NCBI GenBank assembly: GCA_002381645.1
Contig: DFXE01000011.1
Location: 186,001-250,000, forward strand
DNA length: 64,000 bases
Direction of reading: 5' to 3'
Source of the DNA: Bacteroidales bacterium UBA4116
Lineage (GTDB): Bacteria > Bacteroidota > Bacteroidia > Bacteroidales > Tannerellaceae
Under the pieces are notes generated by a model. That model was not told where the DNA came from. It made no database searches and was given only the letters and a program-made list of their open reading frames with translations. Position numbers and translations under genes: made by a program. Shown piece by piece: positions 17,049 through 26,147 of the stretch; positions within the stretch are counted from its first letter, which is position 1, and every line of letters begins with the position of its first letter.

Positions 17049-17786
17049 TTATTTATATTCTTCCCATAACGCCGAGGAAATAATTTCATGTGTTTTTTCA
17101 GCTAAATGTTGTAATCCTTTATGTGATGGATCAATATCATCTGTCGAAACAGATGGATGAACTACCATCTCCATTTTATGCCGTTTCAAGTTTAATGAAC
17201 CTATTGGCAGAACATCGTAGGGGCCGTTCAGGGTAACGGGTATAATGGGTAAATGCTGGTCGAATGCCATTTGAAAGGCTCCGCGTTTGAATTTGATCAT
17301 TTTCCCTGTATATGTACGAGAACCTTCCGGAAAGATGGCAATTGAAGCGCCGTTCTTTAATGCTTTTTCAGCTTCAAGCACACTTTTAGCAGCAGCCTTT
17401 CGTGTTGAATTATCTACAAATATAAATCCGGCGGCCCGGCATGCAGCCCCTACAAATGGTATCTTGCCCAGACTGGCTTTCATTACCCATTTAATCGGGA
17501 CGCCCAGAAATCCGTACATAAGGAATATATCAAAGGCTCCCTGATGATTGGCAGCAAATACATACGATTGTTTGCGGTTGATATGTTCGCGTCCTTTTAC
17601 TTTCACCGGGCAAAGGGCAAGATAGCAGGTAACCCTCGACCAGATCATTCCCGGGTAATAGGCGAAAATCCGTTCTCCTCCCAGTAAACATCCAATGATT
17701 GTCACTGAGGCTGTGAGAATAGTTAATATTAGAAAGATCGGAACGAAAAATAACCAGGTGTAAAGGATGTAAAGTATACGCGCCAT
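17049..17786 (-). CDS. plsC: 1-acyl-sn-glycerol-3-phosphate acyltransferase
   Basis: A 245-residue membrane enzyme that acylates lysophosphatidate to phosphatidate in phospholipid synthesis. The N-terminus is a membrane segment (IFLILTILTASVTIIGCLLG). The catalytic H-x4-D motif is NHQGAFDIF near residue 82, and the substrate-binding motif is FPEGSRTYTG near residue 152. Related acyltransferases act on other lipids, but the motif set fits PlsC well. A minus-strand TATATTTG (17808-17815) is the likely -7 element. Confidence 0.92.
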   Translation of the reverse strand: MARILYILYTWLFFVPIFLILTILTASVTIIGCLLGGERIFAYYPGMIWSRVTCYLALCPVKVKGREHINRKQSYVFAANHQGAFDIFLMYGFLGVPIKWVMKASLGKIPFVGAACRAAGFIFVDNSTRKAAAKSVLEAEKALKNGASIAIFPEGSRTYTGKMIKFKRGAFQMAFDQHLPIIPVTLNGPYDVLPIGSLNLKRHKMEMVVHPSVSTDDIDPSHKGLQHLAEKTHEIISSALWEEYK

Positions 17787-17807
17787 ATCAATCTTAAATT
17801 ATTTTTA

Positions 17808-17815
17808 CAAATATA
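17808..17815 (-). promoter_or_regulatory. -7 element for plsC
   Basis: TATATTTG on the minus strand, 21 bases before the plsC start at 17786. No clear -33 TTTG is visible. Confidence 0.5.
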
Positions 17816-17924
17816 AAAGCTAAATTGAATGAATTGGTTATTTTTATTCTAAAATATTTTTTGAATCGGGTTATTATTGCTTTATTTGCGTTAGAAAAGA
17901 AATAATTATAAAACATCTATAACC

Positions 17925-18095
17925 ATGAACAGTTTAATGAAATATCTGGGAGTAGTCATACTCCTTGTTGGTGTGGCAATATTAGCAATACCTACTATAA
18001 CAGGAGGATTGAGTAACGGGATACTTATAGCGGGATTAGCTGTAATCATTCTGGGTTATATTGCTCACATCCTACTTAACAAAAGGTTTGAGTAA
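17925..18095 (+). CDS. Small two-helix membrane protein
   Basis: A 56-residue ORF starting MNSLMKYLGVVILLVGVAIL and ending HILLNKRFE. Two hydrophobic segments (about residues 6-23 and 31-50) flank a Gly/Ser-rich turn (ITGGLSNG). It has its own upstream TTTATTTG-like element and a good hairpin terminator 21 bases downstream, which support a real gene. I do not recognise the family; small membrane proteins of this shape are common in Bacteroidales and mostly uncharacterised. Confidence 0.7.
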   Translation: MNSLMKYLGVVILLVGVAILAIPTITGGLSNGILIAGLAVIILGYIAHILLNKRFE

Positions 18096-18116
18096 ACTTT
18101 TCTTTAAAAAATTAAT

Positions 18117-18153
18117 AAAGAAGGAGCATTCCAATAGGGGTGTTCCTTTTTTA
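18117..18153 (+). terminator. Terminator of the small membrane protein gene
   Basis: Arms starting AAAGAAGGAGCA (18117) and ending TGTTCCTTTTTT (18152) pair over about 16 positions with several G-T pairs and an AATA loop, then T-rich sequence. Confidence 0.8.
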
Positions 18154-18215
18154 TTTCGCGTTGGTATATCTTAAAATCAATTAAAATAGCTTTTTTTGAA
18201 AAAACATTTACGCTA

Positions 18216-18247
18216 TTTGGATTTTTAGTTATAAAATGATATATTTG
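18216..18247 (+). promoter_or_regulatory. Consensus promoter of the alpha-glucan operon
   Basis: TTTG at 18216-18219, exactly 20 bases, then TATATTTG at 18240-18247: a full match to the Bacteroidota promoter. Transcription should start near 18254, giving a leader of about 60 bases before the GH133 gene. Confidence 0.8.
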
Positions 18248-18312
18248 ATACTCGATATCTGTGGAAAAAACTGTCGAGAATTGAGAAGTTTTATAACCTA
18301 AACATTATTTTT

Positions 18313-20250
18313 ATGAGTTATCTTGAATTTGATAAAACGATAATGATAAATCTCCAGGAGTCTTTGAGTCGTGAAGTTTTGCGTACTAACCGGAAAGGTG
18401 CCTATCATTGTACGACGGTCGTTGACTGCAATACCCGTAAATATCATGGACTGCTAGTGATGCCGGTTCCTCAACTTGATAACGAAAACCACGTGATTCT
18501 TTCCTCGTTTGATGAAACTGTCATCCAGCACGGGGCGGAATTTAATTTAGGTTTACATAAATATAAAGACGATAATTTCAGTCCGAAAGGGCATAAATAC
18601 ATCCGGGAATATAATTGTGATACGGTGCCTCGCACATTATACCGTGTTGGCGGTGTTATATTCTCTAAAGAAAAGGTTTTTTCGATGTTTGAAAACCGTA
18701 TCCTTATTAAATATACACTTGAAGATGCCCATTCGGCGACAACTCTCCGGTTTCGTCCTTTTCTGGCTTTCCGTAGTGTAAATGAACTGACGTATGCTAA
18801 CGGTAATATTGATCAATCGTTTGCCGAAATTACCAATGGGATCAGAATGTGCCTTTATCCCGGTTATCCTTATTTATATATGCAGTTTAATAAAAAGGCG
18901 AGTTTTGTATTTGAACCCTACTGGTATAATGGGATTGAATACCCGAAAGAGCAGGAGAGGGGATTTCCTTATCAGGAAGATTTATATGTGCCTGGTTATT
19001 TTGAACTGCCTATAAAAAAAGGAGAAACCATCATATTCAGTGCAGGAGATACGGAAGTTGCGACTACCCGTTTGAAAACACTTTACCATACGGAAGTAAA
19101 TTCCCGAACGCCCCGTACAAGTTTTTATAATTGTCTGAAGAATTCAGCCCAGCAGTTTTATCTACGTCCCGATGAAAAAAACAGTTATCTGATTGCGGGT
19201 TATCCCTGGTTTAAAGTGAGGGCAAGGGATTTATTTTATTCATTGCCAGGTTGTACTTTATCGATCGATGCACCTAAGGTATTTGAAGAAATGATGGATA
19301 CGGCCGTATTTGCGTTAAAGGATTTTATGGAAAGCGGTACTTCCGACCGTGTAATTAAAGAAATAGACCAGCCCGATGTACTATTATGGTGTATATATGC
19401 TATCCAGCAATATGGTTTATCGGAAGGAATGGAGCGTTGCCGTAGATTGTACGGAGATGTTGTGGAACAAGTTATCAATTACATACTCGATCAGAAACAT
19501 CCGGATATGAGGGTGACCGACAATGGGTTGCTTTATGCTAATGGTAGAGATAAAGCCATAACATGGATGAATTCTACGGTAAATGGTAAACCAGTTGTGC
19601 CTCGTTCGGGTTATATAGTTGAGTTCAATGCTTTGTGGTATAATGCACTTTGTTTTTATACAAAAGATCTGAATGAAGGAAAGCCTGATAAGAGATTGGA
19701 TAATCTCATCAATATAATAACCACCTCATTCGGTGAAACCTTTATTAACGGGTATAACTATTTGTTTGATTCCGTTACCGGAGCAACAGTTGACTGGAGT
19801 GTTCGTCCTAATATGATTATGGCTGTTGCATTACCATATTCGCCTCTGGAGAAACTTGAACAACGTGCTGTTCTCGATATGGTAACCAAGGAATTACGCA
19901 CTCCAAAAGGAGTACGTTCTTTAAGCCCCAAGAGTGAAGGATACCGGCCCAATTATATAGGGCCTCAGACCGAACGAGATTTATCTTATCATCAGGGAAC
20001 AGCTTGGCCATGGTTACTGGGGGCATATCTGGAGGCTTACCTTAAAATATTTGGGAAAAGTGGCGTTTCTTTCGTAGAAAGAATGCTGATTAGTATGGAG
20101 GAAGAAGTGAAACTACATTGTATAGGAACTATACCTGAGTTATTTGATGGAAATCCGCCGTTCACCGGGCGTGGAGCAATTTCGTTTGCCATGAATGTAG
20201 CTGCTATGCTCAGGATTATAAGAATGTTGGAGAAGTATAAAGCAGATTAA
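18313..20250 (+). CDS. Glycogen debranching enzyme (GH133 amylo-alpha-1,6-glucosidase)
   Basis: A 645-residue enzyme that cleaves alpha-1,6 branch points in glycogen-like glucans. The N-terminal beta domain has NRKGAYHCTTVVDCNTRKYH (residues about 27-46), the usual GDE_N start. The C-terminal (alpha/alpha)6 domain has GYPWFKVRARDLFYSLPG near residue 296, holding the catalytic Asp, and LSYHQGTAWPWLLGAY near residue 557, holding the second conserved region. It is the first gene of an operon with a glycosyltransferase (13 bases on) and a GH57 enzyme. No signal peptide, so cytoplasmic. Confidence 0.93.
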   Translation: MSYLEFDKTIMINLQESLSREVLRTNRKGAYHCTTVVDCNTRKYHGLLVMPVPQLDNENHVILSSFDETVIQHGAEFNLGLHKYKDDNFSPKGHKYIREYNCDTVPRTLYRVGGVIFSKEKVFSMFENRILIKYTLEDAHSATTLRFRPFLAFRSVNELTYANGNIDQSFAEITNGIRMCLYPGYPYLYMQFNKKASFVFEPYWYNGIEYPKEQERGFPYQEDLYVPGYFELPIKKGETIIFSAGDTEVATTRLKTLYHTEVNSRTPRTSFYNCLKNSAQQFYLRPDEKNSYLIAGYPWFKVRARDLFYSLPGCTLSIDAPKVFEEMMDTAVFALKDFMESGTSDRVIKEIDQPDVLLWCIYAIQQYGLSEGMERCRRLYGDVVEQVINYILDQKHPDMRVTDNGLLYANGRDKAITWMNSTVNGKPVVPRSGYIVEFNALWYNALCFYTKDLNEGKPDKRLDNLINIITTSFGETFINGYNYLFDSVTGATVDWSVRPNMIMAVALPYSPLEKLEQRAVLDMVTKELRTPKGVRSLSPKSEGYRPNYIGPQTERDLSYHQGTAWPWLLGAYLEAYLKIFGKSGVSFVERMLISMEEEVKLHCIGTIPELFDGNPPFTGRGAISFAMNVAAMLRIIRMLEKYKAD

Positions 20251-20263
20251 AACGAAGTTGCGT

Positions 20264-21526
20264 ATGAAAGCATTAATGTTTGGATGGGAGTTTCCCCCAC
20301 ATATTTTAGGAGGATTAGGTACAGCAAGTTACGGGCTTACACGAGGGATGGCTATGCAACCGGATATGGATATCGCATTCGTTATACCAAAACCCTGGGG
20401 TGATGAAGATCAAAGCTTCCTACGAATCGTAGGTGCATGCAATGTACCTGTTGTCTGGCGTGATGTATCGTGGGATTATGTGAAAAACCGGATAGGAAAG
20501 TTTATGGACCCTCAGAATTACTATGATTACCGCGACCATATATATGCCGACTTCTCATACCGGTATACTAACGATCTGGGATGTATTGAATTTTCAGGAC
20601 GTTATCCTGATAATTTACTGGAAGAGATAAATAACTACTCGATTGTGGCTGGCGTTATAGCACGCAAGGAATCGTTCGATGTTATTCACGCACATGATTG
20701 GTTAACGTATCCGGCAGGAATACATACAAAGAATGTAAGCGGTAAGCCGTTGGTAATCCATGTCCATGCTACCGATTATGACCGGAGCAGGGGAAATGTG
20801 AATCCTGATGTATATGGCATTGAAAAGAACGGCATGGATAATGCCGACCATATTATAACAGTAAGTAATCTTACCCGTCAAACAGTTATAGATAAGTATC
20901 ATCAGGATCCTTCCAAAGTAACAACGGTGCATAATGCTGTAGAACCGTTAAGTCCTGAAATACTTGCTATACAGGATAAAAAAGGGGTTGATGATAAAGT
21001 AATTACTTTTCTGGGACGTATTACCATGCAGAAAGGACCTGAATACTTTGTTGAGGCAGCTGCCAAAGTACTTGCAAAAGCACCCTATGCCCGTTTCATT
21101 ATGGCAGGTAGTGGGGATAAAATGAATGAGATGATCAGGCTTGCTGCATCACGAAATATATCCGACCGGTTTCATTTCACTGGTTTTATGAAAGGTAAAC
21201 AGGTATATGAAGTATTTAAAGCAAGTGATGTATATGTAATGCCATCCGTATCTGAACCATTTGGTATATCTCCTCTGGAGGCTATGCAATGCGGTGTTCC
21301 TTCTATTATCTCCAAGCAATCGGGTTGTGCTGAGATTCTGGATTATGCAGTGAAAGTGGACTATTGGGATATTGAAGCGATGGCGGATGCCATGTATTCA
21401 ATTATTACATATCCGGCCATGCATGAATTCCTGAGAGAAGAAGGAAAAAAAGAGGTTGACAATATTAAATGGGAATATGCCGGGCAAAAAGTACGGCGCA
21501 TATATGATCAGGTAATTTACAGGTAA
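20264..21526 (+). CDS. Glycogen-synthase-like glycosyltransferase (GT-B)
   Basis: A 420-residue GT-B enzyme. The N-terminal motif FGWEFPPHILGGLGTASYGL contains the GGLG donor-phosphate loop. The C-terminal domain has GRITMQKGPEYFVEAAAKV and the EPFGISPLEAMQCG motif (E-x7-E) that binds the nucleotide sugar. In Bacteroidales this gene sits between GH133 and GH57 and is taken to make alpha-1,4-glucan, though it is closer in size to GT4 than to classic GlgA. I start at the ATG at 20264; a TTG two codons upstream is less likely. Confidence 0.85.
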   Translation: MKALMFGWEFPPHILGGLGTASYGLTRGMAMQPDMDIAFVIPKPWGDEDQSFLRIVGACNVPVVWRDVSWDYVKNRIGKFMDPQNYYDYRDHIYADFSYRYTNDLGCIEFSGRYPDNLLEEINNYSIVAGVIARKESFDVIHAHDWLTYPAGIHTKNVSGKPLVIHVHATDYDRSRGNVNPDVYGIEKNGMDNADHIITVSNLTRQTVIDKYHQDPSKVTTVHNAVEPLSPEILAIQDKKGVDDKVITFLGRITMQKGPEYFVEAAAKVLAKAPYARFIMAGSGDKMNEMIRLAASRNISDRFHFTGFMKGKQVYEVFKASDVYVMPSVSEPFGISPLEAMQCGVPSIISKQSGCAEILDYAVKVDYWDIEAMADAMYSIITYPAMHEFLREEGKKEVDNIKWEYAGQKVRRIYDQVIYR

Positions 21527-21546
21527 GAACTATAAAAACGAATATT

Positions 21547-22854
21547 ATGAAAACAATATGCCTTTATTTTCAAATACATCAGCCCTTCCGGCTGAAAAGA
21601 TACCGTTTCTTTGATATTGGCAACGACCATTATTATTACGATGATTTTCAGAATGAAGAAATAATTCGCAGGATTGCTGACAGATGTTATGTGCCGGCAA
21701 ACAGGCTTCTTTTAGAAATGATCAAATCGAGCGGGGGAAAGTTTAAAGCTGCTTTCTCCATATCCGGTACGGCACTTGAACAAATGGAAGTATATACGCC
21801 TGAAGTGATCGATGGCTTTAAAGAACTAGTAAAAACAGGAAATGTTGAATTCTTGAGCGAAACATATGCCCATTCACTTGCATCGTTAGGTAATCAGGAC
21901 GAATTCAGAAAACAAATCCAGTTGCATAAGGAAAAAATATACTCGTTATTTGGCGTTAAACCCAAAGTCTTCAGAAATACCGAATTAATATATTCAGATG
22001 AAATATCGGAAACTATTTACGATATGGGATACAGGGGAATGCTCACGGAAGGCGCTAAGCATATACTGGGATGGAAAAGCCCGAACTATGTTTATACATC
22101 CGTAGCACGACCCAAATTGAAATTGCTGCTCAAAAATGATAAGTTTAGTGAAGATTTATCTATCCGGTTTAATAATTACAGTTGGAGTGAATATCCGTTG
22201 ACCGCAGATAAGTATGTGTCGTGGATTGCTTCAACACCGGAAGAAGAGCAGATTATAAATCTATTTATGAATTACGACGTATTAGGCTCATTCCATCCCG
22301 CCGAATCCGGTATATTCGACTTTTTCAAGGCATTGCCGCGGTTTGCCGCGGAAAAGGGAATCGGTTTTTCATTACCATCGGAGGTTTTTAATCTTCTGAA
22401 ACCGGTTGATTCCATTTCCGTACCTTTCCCTATGTCGTGGGTTGACGAAGAAAAAGATACTAGTTCATGGTTGGGTAACATTTTGCAAAAAGAGGCTTTT
22501 GAAAAAATAAAGGATATTACCAACAGGGTTCATTTAATTGATGACGGAAGGCTTCAACAAGATTGGAGTTATTTGCAAAGCAGTGACCATTTTTATTATA
22601 TGAATACCAAACATCCCGGCGAGAAAGGGTTTAGTCCGTATGACAATCCCTACGAAGCTTTTAATAATTATATGAATGTGCTTTCCGACTTTATTTTCCG
22701 GGTTGAGGCTGCCTACCCTTCATCCATTGACGATGAAGAATTGAGCGCATTGCTTACAACCATCAATAACCAGAATCAAAAGATCGAAGAATTGGAAAAA
22801 GAAGTGGATAAATACAAGAAAAGAAATGTTAAAAAAACAGTAGTTGAAAAATAA
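21547..22854 (+). CDS. GH57 alpha-amylase / glucanotransferase
   Basis: A 435-residue cytoplasmic GH57 enzyme acting on alpha-1,4-glucans. Conserved regions visible are FQIHQPFRL at the start, the likely nucleophile Glu in KVFRNTELIYSDE near residue 146, and the likely acid/base Asp in FMNYDVLGSFHPAE near residue 244. The end is a Lys/Glu-rich coiled coil (IEELEKEVDKYKKRN), unusual for a catalytic domain and possibly for oligomerisation. It is the third gene of the operon, 20 bases after the glycosyltransferase. Amylase and transferase activities cannot be told apart by sequence alone. Confidence 0.88.
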   Translation: MKTICLYFQIHQPFRLKRYRFFDIGNDHYYYDDFQNEEIIRRIADRCYVPANRLLLEMIKSSGGKFKAAFSISGTALEQMEVYTPEVIDGFKELVKTGNVEFLSETYAHSLASLGNQDEFRKQIQLHKEKIYSLFGVKPKVFRNTELIYSDEISETIYDMGYRGMLTEGAKHILGWKSPNYVYTSVARPKLKLLLKNDKFSEDLSIRFNNYSWSEYPLTADKYVSWIASTPEEEQIINLFMNYDVLGSFHPAESGIFDFFKALPRFAAEKGIGFSLPSEVFNLLKPVDSISVPFPMSWVDEEKDTSSWLGNILQKEAFEKIKDITNRVHLIDDGRLQQDWSYLQSSDHFYYMNTKHPGEKGFSPYDNPYEAFNNYMNVLSDFIFRVEAAYPSSIDDEELSALLTTINNQNQKIEELEKEVDKYKKRNVKKTVVEK

Positions 22855-22931
22855 TTGAACCTTTTTAATTTAATTCTGTTATTACCATATAGTGTTTTTC
22901 ATGGTATTAGAATTAAGTTAGATTAGGTTAT

Positions 22932-22964
22932 CCGTCTTGTTCGTGAGAATAGGACGGTTTTTTT
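22932..22964 (+). terminator. Terminator of the alpha-glucan operon
   Basis: CCGTCTTGTTC (22932-22942) pairs with GAATAGGACGG (22947-22957) with two G-T pairs, loop GTGA, then seven T. An imperfect inverted repeat (TAATTCT...ATTACCAT with ATGGTATTAGAATTA) lies just upstream at about 22873-22915. Confidence 0.87.
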
Positions 22965-22966
22965 AT

Positions 22967-23959
22967 TTAAAATGGTTTGTATTTGGATTGAGTTAATATT
23001 TGCTGCGCATCTGTTTGCTGCATAAGCATTTGTGGTGTTGATTTTGTTTCTTTCATATAGTTTGAAACAATTTGCCATCCGATCCATGTACCTAAGTTAC
23101 CGGGTGCATCAGTTGCAATAAAGGAATTAGGTATATCTTCGAAATATTTATTTGTAGTTATATGGTCGGGAGTATAAAGATGTTTCCGTTCGATAATAGC
23201 TTTCCAAATATCTTTTTCATGCTCCATGCACCACGAATATTGTTCGTCTGTGTAACCGAGTAATTCTTGTGGATTTGTATACGGTAAAGCATGAGATACC
23301 AAATATTTAATTTTACCTTCATAGACCATCCGCTCCAGCAATACATTTTCTTTTCCGGCAAAAGGATATTCCGATAAAAGAAACCCCGATAGGTAATCTG
23401 GTACAACATGTGAGCGCTGCATTTTTTCACGTTGGTAATCATAAAAGAATTCCATATACAACGGATATTCTTTTCCTATGTATTTATCAATAGAAAGTGA
23501 TAAAAGGTTATCACCAACCAATACATTTTGATTAAGTCCAGACACATGCATATACACTCTTGGTATTTGTAGCTCTGGAAAATAGGTTTTCAAATAATAA
23601 AAACCATCTCCGAGTCGTTGCTCAATATCTGTTATATTATCATAAGTTTCAATTGCGTCGCGGTATAAACCTTTTAATGTAGGCTCGGAAAAAAAATTTA
23701 TCAGTTTATCGAAATAACTGGGAGTTTCAACAGATTGCATATTTAAAATACCTTTTCCAATAACATCCAGCATATCCGGATACTCATTCAAAAGCCATTG
23801 TTGCCCTGTAGAATCGCCTGTTTCAATTAGGCTAAACAATGCCTTGTCAAAACGCTGTATACTTACCGGTTCAGCGAATACGGTCCCTGAACCGGTTTGT
23901 CCTTTACAACCGGTAAACGAAACCAGTAGAATGATCTGAAAAAATATCTTGGTACACAT
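22967..23959 (-). CDS. gldB: GldB-family gliding motility lipoprotein
   Basis: A 330-residue protein with a lipoprotein signal peptide (IILLVSFTGC, Cys at 18). The N-terminal mature part has VSIQRFDKALFSLI, typical of GldB. The rest matches the family by length and by segments such as FFYDYQREKMQRSHVVPDYL. GldB was found in gliding Flavobacterium, but homologues occur in non-gliding Bacteroidales, where the function is unclear. The family is distantly related to DUF2268 peptidases; I see no intact zinc HExxH motif. Probably the last gene of holB-Dabb-gldB. Confidence 0.8.
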   Translation of the reverse strand: MCTKIFFQIILLVSFTGCKGQTGSGTVFAEPVSIQRFDKALFSLIETGDSTGQQWLLNEYPDMLDVIGKGILNMQSVETPSYFDKLINFFSEPTLKGLYRDAIETYDNITDIEQRLGDGFYYLKTYFPELQIPRVYMHVSGLNQNVLVGDNLLSLSIDKYIGKEYPLYMEFFYDYQREKMQRSHVVPDYLSGFLLSEYPFAGKENVLLERMVYEGKIKYLVSHALPYTNPQELLGYTDEQYSWCMEHEKDIWKAIIERKHLYTPDHITTNKYFEDIPNSFIATDAPGNLGTWIGWQIVSNYMKETKSTPQMLMQQTDAQQILTQSKYKPF

Positions 23960-23967
23960 AAAAACCT

Positions 23968-23987
23968 ACTTTATAATTATATAAAGT
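23968..23987. repeat. Inverted repeat upstream of gldB
   Basis: ACTTTATA and TATAAAGT flank a 4-base ATTA, 8 bases before the gldB start and within the 63-base gap after the Dabb gene. It could be an operator or an internal processing hairpin. It lacks the T run of a terminator. Confidence 0.5.
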
Positions 23988-24022
23988 AACGGCTTTAATC
24001 ATATAATATTGTATTATTCTTT

Positions 24023-24424
24023 TTAGCTCATAGTCTGAAAGTCCGATTCCTGAAAGCGGCTTACTTCTGTATCCCAGCGTTCAGTTACAAATTTGGTGTG
24101 GTCGGGATTTGCCGTGTAACTGTCGAAATCAGCCTGGTTTTTGAACCGCATATAAAATCCGTATTGATAATCATTTTTCGGGCTGACCTGGCGAAACACC
24201 TGAAAATCATGTACCCCGGGAACTTTGGTTAAAATATTATATCCGTCGGCCAGAAACTTTTCAGCTTCGGGTGATCCTACAGGATATTTTAAATCAAAAA
24301 TAACCGTATGAAGCACCTCACCGTTTTTTAATGCTGCAGATGATGTGCAGGCTGTGGATAATCCGGCTAAAGATGATACGGCTGCAACAGCTCCTGCTTT
24401 TTTTAGAAAATTTCTTCTTTCCAT
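24023..24424 (-). CDS. Dabb-domain protein with Tat-type signal
   Basis: A 133-residue protein. It starts MERRNFLKKAGAVAAVSSLA, which fits a twin-arginine signal with a hydrophobic stretch, and the Cys in LSTACTSS could make it a lipoprotein. The rest is a Dabb (stress-responsive alpha/beta barrel) domain, with LHTVIFDLKYPVGSPEAEKF and the C-terminal FDSYTANPDHTKFV. Dabb proteins are small ferredoxin-like dimers, some with plant-like stress or catabolic roles; the function here is unknown. It lies 37 bases after holB. Confidence 0.82.
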   Translation of the reverse strand: MERRNFLKKAGAVAAVSSLAGLSTACTSSAALKNGEVLHTVIFDLKYPVGSPEAEKFLADGYNILTKVPGVHDFQVFRQVSPKNDYQYGFYMRFKNQADFDSYTANPDHTKFVTERWDTEVSRFQESDFQTMS

Positions 24425-24461
24425 AATTGTTTTTTTATATTAGTGGTTATTATTCGGTTTT

Positions 24462-25586
24462 TTATCGCCTGATAAATACGGTGATACGCAAAGAAAGATC
24501 AAAGAAAACCATCTTTGCATTTACATTTTGCGATATGTGCCGGTCTGCTTTAGCTAACTCTTCCATTAGTTCAAAAACATTCCGTTCATTTACATAAGGA
24601 GCGAATTTAATGGCAAATTCGGATTCTTTACGGTTCATATAATTTAATTCATCCGACTGGAAACGGTACATAAAGTTTTCACGTATCAAATGCTGACAAT
24701 ATTCCAAAAAATTCTTCTGTCGTTCCCGCCCTATACCGGCCAACGAATCAGCCAGAATTTTCATTCCTTTGACATTGCGCGCCCATGAATTCCGCATCAT
24801 CTCTTTAAATTGTTCCAAAAAGTAATTATTTTCCTCATCAACGCTTATCAGTTCGAGCGCTCTTAAATAATTTCCCGTCGACAAATGCGCAATTTCTTCG
24901 GCATACTTACGCTCTATCATTTCGTTTTCGATAAGTGCACCAATTATGTCCTCATTTTCAATCGGACGAATATTCAGCCGCTGGGCGCGCGATAAAATTG
25001 TACCTAATACCGTATCCGGTTCTTCAGATGCCATAAGTATGACCGTATGCTGAGGAGGTTCTTCGATAATTTTTAGTAACTTATTCGCACAGGTTTGGTG
25101 GAGCTTTTCCGGTAGCCAGACTAATAAAATACGATAAGTGGCTTCGTATATTTTTAAACTTAGCTTACGAATGATCTCATCGCTTTCCTTAGAATAAATA
25201 ATAGCTTGCGAATTACCGGCATCCATCCGTTCAAGCCAGTTGTCTATATTGAAATAGATATGTTCTTTCAAAAATCCCCGCCATTCGGGAAGGTAGTCGT
25301 CGCAAACTTCTTTCTTCTTCTCTTTTTTGGAAACTATTGGAAAAACGAAATGCAGATCGGGATGTGCTGCTTCATCAAATTTGAAGCAAGAAGGACATTT
25401 ACCGCAGGCATCGGTATCGGAACGATTGGTACAATTCAGGTAACGAGCATAAGCAAAGGCCAAAGAAAATGCTCCGGCACCGTTTTGTCCGCAAAACAGC
25501 TGAGCGTGTGGTACGACGTTTCTCTGTGCCGATTCGATTAACCTCCGCTTTATATCTTTCTGCCCGATAATATCTTTGAAATACAT
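24462..25586 (-). CDS. holB: DNA polymerase III delta-prime subunit
   Basis: A 374-residue clamp-loader subunit. N-terminal AAA+ features are IIGQKDIKRRLIESAQ and PHAQLFCGQNGAGAFSLAFA, where the P-loop is degenerate (no GKT), as allowed for delta-prime. A zinc module CGKCPSC lies near residue 60. Sensor and SRC-like region read LGTILSRAQRLNIRP. Delta-prime acts with delta and tau to load the sliding clamp. It is the first gene of a minus-strand group with the Dabb and gldB genes. Confidence 0.93.
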   Translation of the reverse strand: MYFKDIIGQKDIKRRLIESAQRNVVPHAQLFCGQNGAGAFSLAFAYARYLNCTNRSDTDACGKCPSCFKFDEAAHPDLHFVFPIVSKKEKKKEVCDDYLPEWRGFLKEHIYFNIDNWLERMDAGNSQAIIYSKESDEIIRKLSLKIYEATYRILLVWLPEKLHQTCANKLLKIIEEPPQHTVILMASEEPDTVLGTILSRAQRLNIRPIENEDIIGALIENEMIERKYAEEIAHLSTGNYLRALELISVDEENNYFLEQFKEMMRNSWARNVKGMKILADSLAGIGRERQKNFLEYCQHLIRENFMYRFQSDELNYMNRKESEFAIKFAPYVNERNVFELMEELAKADRHISQNVNAKMVFFDLSLRITVFIRR

Positions 25587-25606
25587 GCCTGCCTTAAATG
25601 AGTATT

Positions 25607-25614
25607 CAAAAGTA
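25607..25614 (-). promoter_or_regulatory. -7 element for holB
   Basis: TACTTTTG on the minus strand, 20 bases before the holB start; fits TAnnTTTG. No clear -33. Confidence 0.5.
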
Positions 25615-25748
25615 GCATATTTATTCTAATATGAAATCATTTTATTATCCAATAAGTATAAATCAGTATGCATTGTATTTGATATGTCCCGTTTATGAAC
25701 ATTCGCTGTAATGGTATTGTTATATTACGTCCAACAGAAAAAATACAG

Positions 25749-26027
25749 ATGAATTATAAAGTAAGACATAATCAGAAAAGAAGAAGATTCGAAATAGAAC
25801 TTGAAGGATACACAGGCTATTTGGAATATGTGCTGGGTGAAAGAACGATGGATCTGATACATACTTATGTACCCGAAGAAATAGGAGGAAAAGGTGTAGC
25901 TGCAGCGCTTGTAGAAGAAGTATTAACATATGCCCGGGATAATAATATGAAAATTATTCCAACCTGTTCGTATATCGAGTTATATCTGGTACGTCATCAG
26001 GAATATGAACCATTGGTAGTAGATTAG
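25749..26027 (+). CDS. Small GNAT-type N-acetyltransferase
   Basis: A 92-residue short GNAT of the YjdJ-like group. The acetyl-CoA loop region reads VPEEIGGKGVAAALVEEVLT, followed by the conserved IIPTCSYIELYLVRHQEY. These minimal GNATs acetylate unknown small molecules or proteins. I start at ATG 25749 (MNYKVRHNQ); an ATG at 25695 would add 18 residues without homology. It is transcribed away from holB and toward pyrG. Confidence 0.85.
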   Translation: MNYKVRHNQKRRRFEIELEGYTGYLEYVLGERTMDLIHTYVPEEIGGKGVAAALVEEVLTYARDNNMKIIPTCSYIELYLVRHQEYEPLVVD

Positions 26028-26064
26028 AACTGTTCACTTTCAAATACTAATATTAGTTATCATA

Positions 26065-26096
26065 TTGGTTATAGTTGCCGAAAATAACTAACTTTG
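26065..26096 (+). promoter_or_regulatory. pyrG promoter and leader hairpin
   Basis: TTGG at 26065-26068, 20 bases, then TAACTTTG at 26089-26096 followed by C. The transcript would begin near a small hairpin (TTCGT AAAA ACGAA, 26101-26114). CTP synthase genes elsewhere can be controlled at initiation or in the leader, but I see no terminator here. Confidence 0.68.
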
Positions 26097-26147
26097 CACT
26101 TTCGTAAAAACGAAGGAAAGTTTTTTGATAACTAAATTATTATTAGA

